64,000 nt of DNA from Rebecca billardiae RCC1528 (lineage: Eukaryota > Haptophyta): contig OZ251233.1 in NCBI GenBank assembly GCA_965240325.2, positions 1,984,001 to 2,048,000 of the forward strand. Reading direction: 5' to 3'. Every line of letters starts with the position of its first letter. Within the stretch, counting starts at the first letter, position 1. The notes below the pieces were generated by a model. It saw only the letters and a program-made list of their open reading frames with translations, did not search any database and was not told where the DNA came from. Shown piece by piece: positions 9,248 through 18,600 of this stretch. Both the position numbers and the translations under genes were made by a program.

Positions 9248-9595
9248 ATGGGCGCATGCGTGGGCGTGGCCGGCGAGGTGGAGGCGCTGGAGAAGGGAGA
9301 GATCCTCACGGAGGAGGAGCCGGGCAAGTGGGCTGGGAAGCAGGGCGGGCACGTGCCGAAGGCATCCAAGGAGGGCGACAAGCTCGTCGTCAAGGTCGAG
9401 CACGGCATGGCCGCCGAGCACTGGATCCAATTCATCTGGTGCCGCAGCAAGGCCGGCAAGCTGCTCGGGGCAGTCAAGCTCAAGCACACGGACAAGCCTG
9501 AGCTCGAGCTCAAGCTGCCCGCCGGGGTCGACGCGGTCATCTGCTATGAGAGCTGCAACCTGCACGGCGTCTGGAAGAAGGAGGTCGCCTTGTAG
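9248..9595 (+). CDS. Superoxide reductase (single-iron, neelaredoxin/desulfoferrodoxin C-domain type)
   Basis: Single exon, 115 aa, about the length of a one-domain superoxide reductase. These enzymes reduce superoxide to hydrogen peroxide at an Fe(His)4(Cys) centre. All five expected ligands are visible: H35 (GGHVP), H52 and H58 (EHGMAAEHWI), C103 and H106 (ESCNLHGVW), with the family spacing of 6 between the middle His pair and 3 between Cys and His. The usual catalytic Glu-Lys before the first His (EKHVP) is GG here, so the Lys is missing; some archaeal members also lack it and still work. There is no N-terminal Cys4 desulforedoxin domain and no targeting peptide. The start MGACVG is an N-myristoylation/palmitoylation-like sequence. 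Such enzymes are mostly prokaryotic and patchy in eukaryotes, so lateral origin is likely. Confidence 0.88.
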   Translation: MGACVGVAGEVEALEKGEILTEEEPGKWAGKQGGHVPKASKEGDKLVVKVEHGMAAEHWIQFIWCRSKAGKLLGAVKLKHTDKPELELKLPAGVDAVICYESCNLHGVWKKEVAL

Positions 9596-9985
9596 AGCGG
9601 GCGGCCGCTGGTGGCGCGGCCGCCGTCGGCCCGTCGCGCCGGTGAGCACTGCACAGTCCTGTGGACGGCCGAGTCCGGGCGCTGAGGCGGATACCTGCAG
9701 GCAGTACGCGGCAGCTCGCGGAGCACGCCGAAGGGAAAGAAGCAATCCATCGGCGCCGGGGGCGGGCAGCACGGGCTGGCTGCTGCTGCTCTGAATCGTA
9801 CGGGCACAGACGGTCGCCTGCCAGTGCCGACAGAGCCGCGGCGATGACGACGATTTACGTGTGCGCGCGTGACGACGTAATATCATGCGCAGCAGTCATC
9901 GTGAAGTCATCATCCGCCTGTGGCTGTATTAGTCCGTCGTAGGAGATCCGAGAAGTGGCAGCCTCAGCAGCAGTGCCAGCAGTCG
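9596..9985. other. Intergenic stretch between converging genes
   Basis: About 390 bp between the superoxide reductase stop and the filamin-repeat stop. No gene, repeat or RNA is recognised. Confidence 0.55.
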
Positions 9986-12900
9986 TCACACGGCGAAGAG
10001 CTCAAGGAGCGCGGCCTGCTCAGCATCGGCACCAAAAGCCTGATCGGCAGCAGCGACGGACGATGCTGCTGCGGCACCCCGACTCGCGATCTGCGCGCCC
10101 GTGGGTGAGGCGGCGGCCAACGAGGCAGCCGCGTCGCGACCAGCGCTGCTCGTGCTGCCATCAAACCCCGCCGCCCCTGCCGCCGCCTCGTCCGCGTCCA
10201 CGCCCACGTCCGCGTCCGCGTCCGCCGCGTCGCCGCCGCCAAAATCGGCCGGCCACTCGCCCCACTGCTCAAAGCCGAGCTCGAAGTCGGACTCAAAGCC
10301 GAGCGCAAACGCGCTCTCCGGCGCCGGGGCGGCCTGCGGCGGCGCGACGGGCGCGGCGGCGCGCGCCTCCTCGCCGGCGGCACCCCCGCCGTCCGGCGCG
10401 CGCGCGACGAGCACGGCAAACGGCGAGCCTTGCACGTGCTGCCCGCCGAGAGTGGCGTGCAGCCGGCACGGTCCGGCGTGCGCGTGCGCGGGCGTGTACG
10501 CGCAGAGGTACGTGCCGTCGTCGCAGTCGAGCACGTCCACGTCGAGGCGCGGCGGCGGCGCGGCGGGCTCGGCGTGTGCGCGCTCGAGCCACGCGAGCAG
10601 CTCGTCGCCGCCTGCCTGCAGCCGGTTGTCGCACCGGTCGCGCGCCTGCAGCACAAAGCGCGCCTCTGCGCCGACGGTGGCGTGCGCGAGGCCGTCGCCG
10701 ACGGCGACGCTGCTGCCGGCGTGCGCGGGGGCGGGGGCGACGGTCACGGCGAACGGCGCGCCGAGGATCGGCACGCCGCCCACGCGCACGAGCAGCTCGA
10801 GCCGGCCGGCGCGCGTGGGCGTGTAGGACACCGCCCACACGCCCGGACCCAACTCCTCCACCCGCAGGGCGAGCGCGCTCGGCGATTCGTCGCCGCCGAC
10901 GACAGAGACCGCCGGCGGCGGCGCGGCGGCGCGCGCGCGCACGGCCGCGCCCGCCGCGTCGCGGCAGTGGACTTCGAAGCGCGCGGTGGAGCCGGCGAGC
11001 GCGAAGGCGATGCCGCCGCCCCGCGCGCGGCAGCTGGGCGCGTGCGCCACGCCCGCCGCGCCCGGTGAGCGCGGCGGCGGCGAGGGCGGCGAGGGCGGGG
11101 ATAGCCACGCGGCCGCGCGCTGCGCCGAAGCGGTCGCGCGCGGCGGCGGTGAGCCGCTCGCGGGCAGACTGGGCAGCGGTGGCGGCGGCGGCGGCGCGGC
11201 GGCGAGCGGGCTCACAGCCGCGCTGGCGCCCAGCTCGGCATCGGTAGCGAGCTCCTGCATGCCGCCGCCGTGCGCCGAGCCGGCCGTGCGCGGCGTGCGC
11301 GGCAGCGCCACGCGCAGCGGCGAGTGCGGCGGCGGCTGCGGCGGCGAGGCGGCGCGCGCGCCCGCCGCCACGTCAGCCTGCAGCGGCGGCAGCGCGCGCA
11401 CACGGAAGGGCGAGCTGCGCACGTGCGCGCCGCCGACGAGGACGGCAAGGAGGTACTCGCCCACCTGCGGCAGCGTGAGCTCGAGAACGTACTGACCGTC
11501 CCCGCCGTCCAGCACCGCCGGCTCCCGCGCCCCCGCCGGCCCGCTCAGCGCCAGCTGCACGCTGTCGCCGCCCTCGCACCGTGCGTTGCCGAACGCGTCG
11601 CGCGCGATCAGGAGGGCGTGGGAGCGCACGCCCGCGCTGACGGCGCGCACGGCGGGGCCGGCGACGGTGCACGCGGGCGGGTGCGTTTGCGCGGGCACCA
11701 CACTGAACGACCACGGCGAGCCCGCGAGCGCCACACCCGTCGAGCTCAGCTCGAGCTCGAGCTCATAGCGGCCGGCGACGCGCGCGCGCACCCAGCCGCG
11801 CGCCGCGCCCCGCACCGCACCGCGCGCCCACGCGTCGCGCGCGCCCGCCTCAAGCTCCAGAGCGTCGGGCTCCCAGCCGACGCGCGCGGGGGCGTCGTCC
11901 GCGCGCTCGGCGCCGCCCTCCGCCGCGTGCCACTGCTCGAGCGAGAGCGAGCGGCGCACGCCCGGCGGTGCGTCCACCTCCTCGCGGCGCGTGAGCCGCA
12001 CGCGCGCGCGCACGGGCGGCGGCGGCGGCGCCGCGGCCGCGTCGGCTGGGAGGCCGGCCGCCAGATCGCGCCCGAGATCGAGATTGCGCCCGAGATCGAG
12101 ATGCTCGAGATTGCGCCCGAGATCGACGGGGTTGTCGTAACGGTCGCGCAGCTCGACGCTGAGCGGCGCGCGCGCGCCGGCGACGAGCGGCGCCGCCGAG
12201 ACCGCCGCGCCGCGCACGAGCGCGCGGCCCGGCGCCGGCGCGGCGTGCGCCACGCGCAGCAGCGCGGGCGAGCCGCCGACGTGCCGCCCGTCGAGCGTGG
12301 CGCTGAGCACGAGGGTGCACGCGCGCGCGCAGGAGAGGCGCGCGCGCAGGGGCGCGCCAAAGGGCGCGGCGCCGTCGGGCGCGAGCAGCCGCCACGCGCT
12401 GCCGCGCTCGCCGCCCGCCGCCTCCGCCGCCGCCTCCGCGAGCACGTGCCCCGAGCACCGGAGCGCGCCGAGCGCGTCCGCACTCCCGTCGACGCGGAGC
12501 ACCGCCACTGCACCGCGGCGCGCGCCGGGCGCGGGCGGGCGCGCGGCGTTGCCAAAGCGGTCGCGGCAGTGCAGGCGCACGTCGAGCGGCTCGCCCGCGC
12601 AGACGGTGGGCTCGGCGAGCTCGAGCGCGCAGCTCGGCGCGTGCGCCTCCCCGGGCAGCACGCGCACGAGCCGCGCCGAGCCCGCCGCCTCCCCGCCCAC
12701 GCTCACGCGCAGCGCGTGCACGCCCGCGCGCCGCGCGCCCACGGTGAGTGCATAGCTGCCGTCACCCATGTCTGCAACGTGTGCAGCCGCGGCCGCGCTC
12801 GCGTCGGCGGGCGGCGCGTCGGCGTCGTCGTCGTCGTGTCGCGCGCCCTCGTCCACGCGCGCGAGCACCGCCGCCACCCGCGCGCCGCCCTCGGCCACGC

Positions 12901-15328
12901 GGTTGCCGCCGCCGTCTCGCAGCGTCAGCAGCGCGCGCACCGCCTCGCCCGCCACCACACGGCATTCGGCCGCGGCGCCGGCGGTTGCGGCGGCTGCGGC
13001 GGCGGCGGCGGCGGAGGCGGACGAGGCGGCGGCGGAGGGGTGCGCGTGGACGAGCGTGAGCTCGCTCAGCGCGGCGTGCGCCGGCCCCGCCGCCACGCGC
13101 ATGCGCAGCGGCGACTCCCCGATCGGCTCGCCGTTCACGCGCACCGCCACGGCAAACTCGCCCGAGCGCGCCTCCGCCCAGACCGCAGCGTGCCACCCGT
13201 CGCCGCAGTCGCGTGCAGCGCGCTTCACTTCGTCCGCACCCGCCGCGTGCTCGGCGCGCGGCTCGGCGGCGGCGGCGCGCGCGGCGGGCAGCACGCCGAG
13301 CGTCACGACGTCGCCCCCGTGCGTCCGCGCGTTGCCGTACTCGTCGCACGCGCGCACGCGCACCTCGAGCGGGTCGCCCGCCGCCGCGCGCGCGAGCGCG
13401 AGCACGCTGCGCGCGGCGACGCGGCACGCGCGCGGCGCGGTGCGCGCGGGCCGGACGTGCACGAGCGTGTGCCCACCCGAGCCGACGAGCTCGGCGCCGA
13501 GCGTGGCGCGCGCGTCGTACTCGCCCGCCTCCCGCAGCGTGAGCGCGCCGTGGTACCGCCCGTCGCCGCCGTCCCGCAGCGCGAGGCGCAGCGGCTGCGC
13601 GCGCTCGCGCGCGCGGCGCGCGCCCGCGCCCGCCGAGCGCGCCGCGGCGCCGTCGTCACCGTCGCCCCCACTGTCATCGTCCGCGCCGTGCGCGGGCTGC
13701 ACGCACACGACGAGCACCTCGGCGTGGTCGCCGCCGCTCTCGCGCGCGTTGCCGAACGCGTCTCGCGCCACCAGCTCGAGCGCGCACGCCTCGCCCGCCA
13801 CCAGCTCGAGCTCGCCGCCGCGCGCGCGCGCGCCGTCCGCCGCCCATCGCAACTCGCTCGCGGCCGCGGCCGCGGGCGCCGCCCGCACGCGAACCTGGAA
13901 AGGGCTGCCGGCGAGAGGCACGCCCTCGCGCGTGCGCACGTGGAGCTCGTGCGCGCCGGCGAGCGTCGGCGTGTACGTCACGTCGAACCCGCCATCCGCG
14001 CGCGGCACCGCCTCGCCCTTCGCGAGGAGCGCGCCATCGGGCCGCGCGCGCGGCTCGGCCGCCGCGCGTGGCGCTGCTGAATCGGCCGCGCCGTCCGCGC
14101 CGTCCGCGGCGGCGGCGCCGTCGGCGGCGGTGCGCAGCTCCACGATCGGCGGTGCGCTGAGGCGCCGGCTGGGCGTCGACGTGCGGGACGGCCTAGGCGC
14201 GAGCGCCGCGCTGATCTCGACCCGAGCGGCCACGCCCGCCGTCGCCGACTCCGTGCCCGGCCCGCGCACCACAAGATGCGGCGCACGCCGCACGTCCGAC
14301 CGAGCGCTCGCGCGCAGCTCGACCAGGAGGGGCGCGCCGCCGACCGGCACACGCGCCGGCACGCCGCGCGCGCGCACGCCGGCCCAGAGCGTGATCTCGT
14401 ACATGCCCGACTGCGCGGCGGCGTAGCTCACCTCGTACGAGCCGTCGCCGCAGTCGCGCACCGCCACGTCCATCGGCGCGGGCCCGCGGGAATGCGCACG
14501 AAGGCCGTCGCCGCCGCGGCCGAGCGGCCGCCCGCGCGCGTCACGCGCGATCACGGTGAAGAGGTTGGGCGCGTGGAGCGCGCCGGCGGTGGCGCGGTCG
14601 CCGAGGATCTCGCACGCGGCCGGGTCGAGCTCTCGCGCCAGCCGGCCGCCGTCGCGGGCCTCGCGAGGGCTCGCGCCGCGCGACGGCGCCTGCAGCCGCG
14701 GCCAGCTCGTGAGGGCGGCCCAGCCGCCGCCGCGCTCGGCGTCGCGGCCGTCACGCGGCGAAGGCGTGCGCGGACGCGCAGAGTCGCGCGAGCGGCGCGC
14801 GAGGAGCCCGAGCGGCACCGATGGCGGCGGCGTCTGTGCGCGTGCCGGTGTTGTCGCCGCCGAGGGCACCGGCGTGGGCACCGCGCCGCGCGCGTGCGCG
14901 CGCGCGCTCGCGGCCGCGCCGCCGCCCGGCGCGATGGGCACGCGCGGCCGCGCGCGCCCCGCGACCTCGCCGGGCGGGCTTCGGCCGTGGAGTGCGCGCT
15001 GCGAGGTGTCAAACTGCGGCTCGCCCGGCGCGGCCGCGTGTGCGGCGCGCACGGCCGATGCGGCCTCGTCCGCCGAGCCCTCGGCCAGGCTGGCGCGCTG
15101 CGGCTCCAACTGCGCGGCGCCTCCGCTCACGGCGTCGAAGACGTCCACGGAGCCGTCGGCGCGGCCGAGCGCGTAGTAGCGGCCGTCTGGCGAGTACACT
15201 GGCGTGTGCTCGAGTCCGTGGCGGTTGCGCACCTCGCACGCCTCGCGCAGCTTGGCCATCATGGCTGGCGTGAAGCCCGCCGGGCGTGGGGACGCCATTG
15301 CCGCCAAGGAGGCCGCCGCGCCGTTCAA
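9986..15328 (-). CDS. Large filamin-repeat (Ig-like) protein
   Basis: Single exon, 1780 aa from the ATG at 15328; an in-frame ATG at 15298 (MASPRPAG) is an equally good start. Near the N terminus YSPDGRYYALGRADGSVDVFD looks like a single beta-propeller-type blade. I count about ten filamin/ABP280-type repeats by the motif 'DGSYxVxYTPxxAGxYxLxVxxxGxxIxGSPFxVxV'. The best are DGGFDVTYTPTLAGAHEL with GSPFQVRV, GPGVWAVSYTPTRAGRLEL with GAPFAVTV, and DDGTYLCAYTP with GSPFAVLV. Such repeats form rods or mediate adhesion and protein binding. There is no actin-binding CH pair, no signal peptide and no membrane helix, so it is not a classic filamin. The C-terminal 130 residues are acidic and Ala-rich. 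It is head to head with the lipoxygenase-fusion gene. Confidence 0.82.
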   Translation of the reverse strand: MNGAAASLAAMASPRPAGFTPAMMAKLREACEVRNRHGLEHTPVYSPDGRYYALGRADGSVDVFDAVSGGAAQLEPQRASLAEGSADEAASAVRAAHAAAPGEPQFDTSQRALHGRSPPGEVAGRARPRVPIAPGGGAAASARAHARGAVPTPVPSAATTPARAQTPPPSVPLGLLARRSRDSARPRTPSPRDGRDAERGGGWAALTSWPRLQAPSRGASPREARDGGRLARELDPAACEILGDRATAGALHAPNLFTVIARDARGRPLGRGGDGLRAHSRGPAPMDVAVRDCGDGSYEVSYAAAQSGMYEITLWAGVRARGVPARVPVGGAPLLVELRASARSDVRRAPHLVVRGPGTESATAGVAARVEISAALAPRPSRTSTPSRRLSAPPIVELRTAADGAAAADGADGAADSAAPRAAAEPRARPDGALLAKGEAVPRADGGFDVTYTPTLAGAHELHVRTREGVPLAGSPFQVRVRAAPAAAAASELRWAADGARARGGELELVAGEACALELVARDAFGNARESGGDHAEVLVVCVQPAHGADDDSGGDGDDGAAARSAGAGARRARERAQPLRLALRDGGDGRYHGALTLREAGEYDARATLGAELVGSGGHTLVHVRPARTAPRACRVAARSVLALARAAAGDPLEVRVRACDEYGNARTHGGDVVTLGVLPAARAAAAEPRAEHAAGADEVKRAARDCGDGWHAAVWAEARSGEFAVAVRVNGEPIGESPLRMRVAAGPAHAALSELTLVHAHPSAAASSASAAAAAAAAATAGAAAECRVVAGEAVRALLTLRDGGGNRVAEGGARVAAVLARVDEGARHDDDDADAPPADASAAAAAHVADMGDGSYALTVGARRAGVHALRVSVGGEAAGSARLVRVLPGEAHAPSCALELAEPTVCAGEPLDVRLHCRDRFGNAARPPAPGARRGAVAVLRVDGSADALGALRCSGHVLAEAAAEAAGGERGSAWRLLAPDGAAPFGAPLRARLSCARACTLVLSATLDGRHVGGSPALLRVAHAAPAPGRALVRGAAVSAAPLVAGARAPLSVELRDRYDNPVDLGRNLEHLDLGRNLDLGRDLAAGLPADAAAAPPPPPVRARVRLTRREEVDAPPGVRRSLSLEQWHAAEGGAERADDAPARVGWEPDALELEAGARDAWARGAVRGAARGWVRARVAGRYELELELSSTGVALAGSPWSFSVVPAQTHPPACTVAGPAVRAVSAGVRSHALLIARDAFGNARCEGGDSVQLALSGPAGAREPAVLDGGDGQYVLELTLPQVGEYLLAVLVGGAHVRSSPFRVRALPPLQADVAAGARAASPPQPPPHSPLRVALPRTPRTAGSAHGGGMQELATDAELGASAAVSPLAAAPPPPPPLPSLPASGSPPPRATASAQRAAAWLSPPSPPSPPPRSPGAAGVAHAPSCRARGGGIAFALAGSTARFEVHCRDAAGAAVRARAAAPPPAVSVVGGDESPSALALRVEELGPGVWAVSYTPTRAGRLELLVRVGGVPILGAPFAVTVAPAPAHAGSSVAVGDGLAHATVGAEARFVLQARDRCDNRLQAGGDELLAWLERAHAEPAAPPPRLDVDVLDCDDGTYLCAYTPAHAHAGPCRLHATLGGQHVQGSPFAVLVARAPDGGGAAGEEARAAAPVAPPQAAPAPESAFALGFESDFELGFEQWGEWPADFGGGDAADADADVGVDADEAAAGAAGFDGSTSSAGRDAAASLAAASPTGAQIASRGAAAASSVAAADQAFGADAEQAALLELFAV
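12066..12126. repeat. Three near-copies of a 17-18 bp unit inside a filamin repeat
   Basis: The unit attgcgcccgagatcga recurs at about 12066, 12083 and 12110. On the coding (minus) strand it adds DLGRNL-type units within one Ig-like repeat. All joins keep frame. It is probably replication slippage that lengthens one loop. Confidence 0.8.
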
Positions 15329-15664
15329 AAGGGCGGTTGGCCGGAGAGAGGTCGACCCGGACCGGGGTCATCAGATGTCCAGCTTGCCGATCGAGATTGC
15401 AAGGGCCATCACGATCTGCCGAGTCACATAGTCGAATGCATGAAGTACCCGCTTGGCTGGTAATGAGGCACAATAAGATCCTCATTCGCCTTTTACCCGG
15501 GCAAGTCTTCGGCCCGGACGCCCGCGCGGGGCCAGCGCTGGTGAGCAGCCGAGGCGCACGAGCGAGCGGCGGAGACGCGCACCGCTTTTCGAGCAGCGGG
15601 CCATCACTGCACGAGTGCCCGGGCACCGCGCGTCAGCAGCTTCGCCGGCCTCGGACGCGGCGCG
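15329..15664. promoter_or_regulatory. Gap between divergent starts (filamin-repeat / lipoxygenase fusion)
   Basis: 336 bp lie between the two start codons, or 366 bp if the filamin gene starts at 15298. It is likely to hold promoters for both genes; no specific element is recognised. Confidence 0.4.
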
Positions 15665-18600
15665 ATGGGTGCGTGCGGCAGCACGCCCAAGGAGGCGCCG
15701 CTCGGCGACACGCAGCGGCTGATCAAGACCGACGTGGACAAGGTGCCGTGGGAGGAGAGCAAGCCGCAGGAGGTGCACGAGATCCCGGAGGACGAGCTCA
15801 CTGCGCGCGTCGTCAAGCGCTCCTTCCTGCTGCTCACCGGGCTGTTCTACACGGTGATCTCGGGGCTCGTACTCATCATCCCCGGCGCGATGAGCGAGGG
15901 CTTCCCGCTCTACCTCTCCAAGGAGCTGCTCGCCGACCAGACGGCGATGAACTTTTTGGACGTCGCGGTCGCCGCCGCGTTCCTCCGCGGCATCGGCTAC
16001 TTCACGCTGGCGGGGAACAACTACGAGGAGATCATGTTCGCGTCGATGTTCAACAAGGCCCTGCTCGCCATCACCGCGGGCGTCTGGTGGTCCCAGAACC
16101 AGCTGCCCACCTCGCTCTTCGTGTTTGTGATGGTGGGCGACTTTGGCTCCATGCTGATCACGCTTCTGCTCATGATCATGTACCCGGCGACGATCCGGCG
16201 CGAGCGGCGCGTGCTGCTGTGGGTCGTGCCGCCCAAGCTGGGCCGGCCGATCCGCGCCTACTTCCTCGAGTTCGAGGGCTACTTCGGCGTCTTCTTCTAC
16301 CTGCTGCTCTCGATCCCGACCGTGGCGCGCATGTTTGAGGTCTCGCCAGAGCACTGGGTGGGCGGCGCGGGCACGGACGAGCAGACGGTGCCGGGCACGA
16401 TGCTGCCGAGCGGTGGCCACCGGCTCGGCATGTTCCAGATCGCCTGCTTCTGGCTGGCCAACATGTACTGGTGCGCCGCCGCGCCGCGCCGCGCCGGCTG
16501 CCGCGGCTCGCGCCGCGCCGCGCCGCGCCGCCGCTCACGCGCGCCGGCGCGTCCGCGCGCGCGCAGGTACTACATCCCGGGCGGGCGCCGCGCGTCGCGG
16601 GGCGTGATGGCGATGGCGTGGCAGCAGCGCCTCTTCCTCTTCGCGTGGTGGTTGTACCAGCACTTCATCATCGGCGACCACGAGCACAACCTGATCAACA
16701 CGGTCGGCACCTGTTCGTTCCTCTTCCTCGCCGCCGACCTGTACAACTGGACGTGGTTCGCGTACTTCTCGCCGATCGACGAGGCGGAGCAGCAGGCGCA
16801 CGTGGCCGAGGGCGGCGAGAAGAGCGTCGAGGACGGCGCCGGCGCGGCGAGCACGTACCTGATGTACACGCAGCCCACGCTGCCGTACCACTCGCGCTGG
16901 GTGGTCGCCAACGCGGGCAACCTCGTGCTGATCTCGCAGCTGTGGATGTGGCTCTCCACCACGGGCTGGCCGTACATCCACTACACGTACCAGCTGCTCC
17001 CGGGGCACATGGACCTCGCGTACAAGCTGCACCTCACCGTGCGCGCGCGCGCTCCGCCGGCGCGCGCGCCACGCGCGCGCTCGCCCGCCGCGCCGCGCCG
17101 CCGCCGCCGCTCACGACGCCCGCGGTCCGCGCCCTCCCTCTCTCTCCCTCTCTCTCCCTCCCTCTCCCTCCCTCTCTCTCCGTCTCTCTCTCTCCCTCTC
17201 TCTCTCGTGCGCGCGCGCGCCGCCCGCAGGACTGGTCGCTCGTGCTCTTCCAGGCGGTGCTCGCGCTGCTCCTCTTCCCGCTCGTGCCGCGCCACCCCAC
17301 CTCGCAGCTCGTGCTCAAGACGTGCGCGTACGTGTTCCCGCTCCTGGCGTGGTGGTACGCGCTCGAGGCCAAGATCCTCATGCACCTGCGCGGCGGCTCG
17401 CCGTGGCTCGTCTCGTGGATCAAGATGGGGCTGGGGACGCACTTCACGGACATCGCGGTGGACATCACCTTCTACATCGGCTTCGTCTCCTTCAAGCTCG
17501 TCGCCGTCCTCCTCGCCGCCGCCGTCTCACTGTACGCCCTCGGCGCGCCGTGGAAGAGCGCGCTCGAGATGCTGCGCGCCAAGAGCGTCCGCGACGCCTC
17601 GCCGGGCCTCAAGAAGTTCCTGCTGCAGAACGCAGTGCTACTCGTGCTCTTCTCCGGGTTCTGGATGCTCCTCGCCGCCACCGGCATCCCCTCGCCCAAC
17701 GGCAGCACCCAGGGCGCCTCCTCCGCGCCCGCGCCGGTCGACCCGCGCGTCGCGGTCGAGGTCCACCGCTATGACCTGCTGCTCGCGATCGCCCTGCCGC
17801 TCGGCGGCTGGGTGCTGGCCGAGGCGACGCACGTGGGGTACGCGCAGGGCGCGGCGGTGACGCTCGCCGCCGCGGCGTGGTGGTACGCGCTCGCCGTCAA
17901 GATCTCGGCGCACACCAACTCGGCGCCCTCCTTCCACCAGTCGTGGGTCGACATGTTCGGAGTGCCCGCGTTTGCCAACGCGGGGAGCGACACGTTCAGC
18001 TGGCTCGGCTTCGTGCTGCTCAACTTCGTCGCGTTCCCGCTGCTGCTGCCGCCGCTGCTGATGGGCGCGAGCTGGGACAAGGTGCGCGCGTACAACCGCC
18101 GCGCGCACCAGATGACCACCATCGAGCTGCTCCACTTCAACCGCTCGATGTTCCTGCTGCATGCGGCGCTGCTGCTGCTGGTCGGCGGTCTCTGGGCGGT
18201 GCTCACGTCGAGCGGGCTGTGGGCGCCCGCGGGCAAGACGGGCGCGGCGTTCGGCTCGTTCGAGGTGGCGAACCCGGCGGTGCTCAAGGTGGGGATGCAG
18301 GACATCGTCTCGGCGCTCTCGCTCGCGCTCGTCGGCGTGCTCCTCGACTTCGTCCCCGTCCACCTCACGGGCGAGCGGCAGCGCATCAACTCGCTCGGGC
18401 GGTTCCTCATCTTTGTGACGTGGTTCCTCACGCTCATGACGAAGCTCATGGTGAACATCGGCGAGGACGACATGCTCACGTGGCCGGGGATGGGCGCGTT
18501 CGGCGAGTGGCGCGACCCGGCCTCGCTCTCGGTCGGGCACAACATCGCCGACTTCATCTGGTACATCGCCACGCTGCTCGGCCGCGTGTCGGTGCCCGTG

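Noticed and set aside
7335-9257. Minus-strand 640-codon frame overlapping the coiled-coil/LRR gene
   Set aside because: It is a different frame of the same strand, Arg/Ala-rich, and breaks where the real frame keeps coiled-coil and LRR patterns.
9149-9886. N-terminal extension of the minus-strand coiled-coil frame across the superoxide reductase gene
   Set aside because: The extension is exactly opposite a conserved plus-strand gene and has no coding character of its own.
11270-14080. Plus-strand 936-codon frame opposite the filamin-repeat gene
   Set aside because: Antisense shadow; the minus-strand frame carries the repeated Ig-like motifs.
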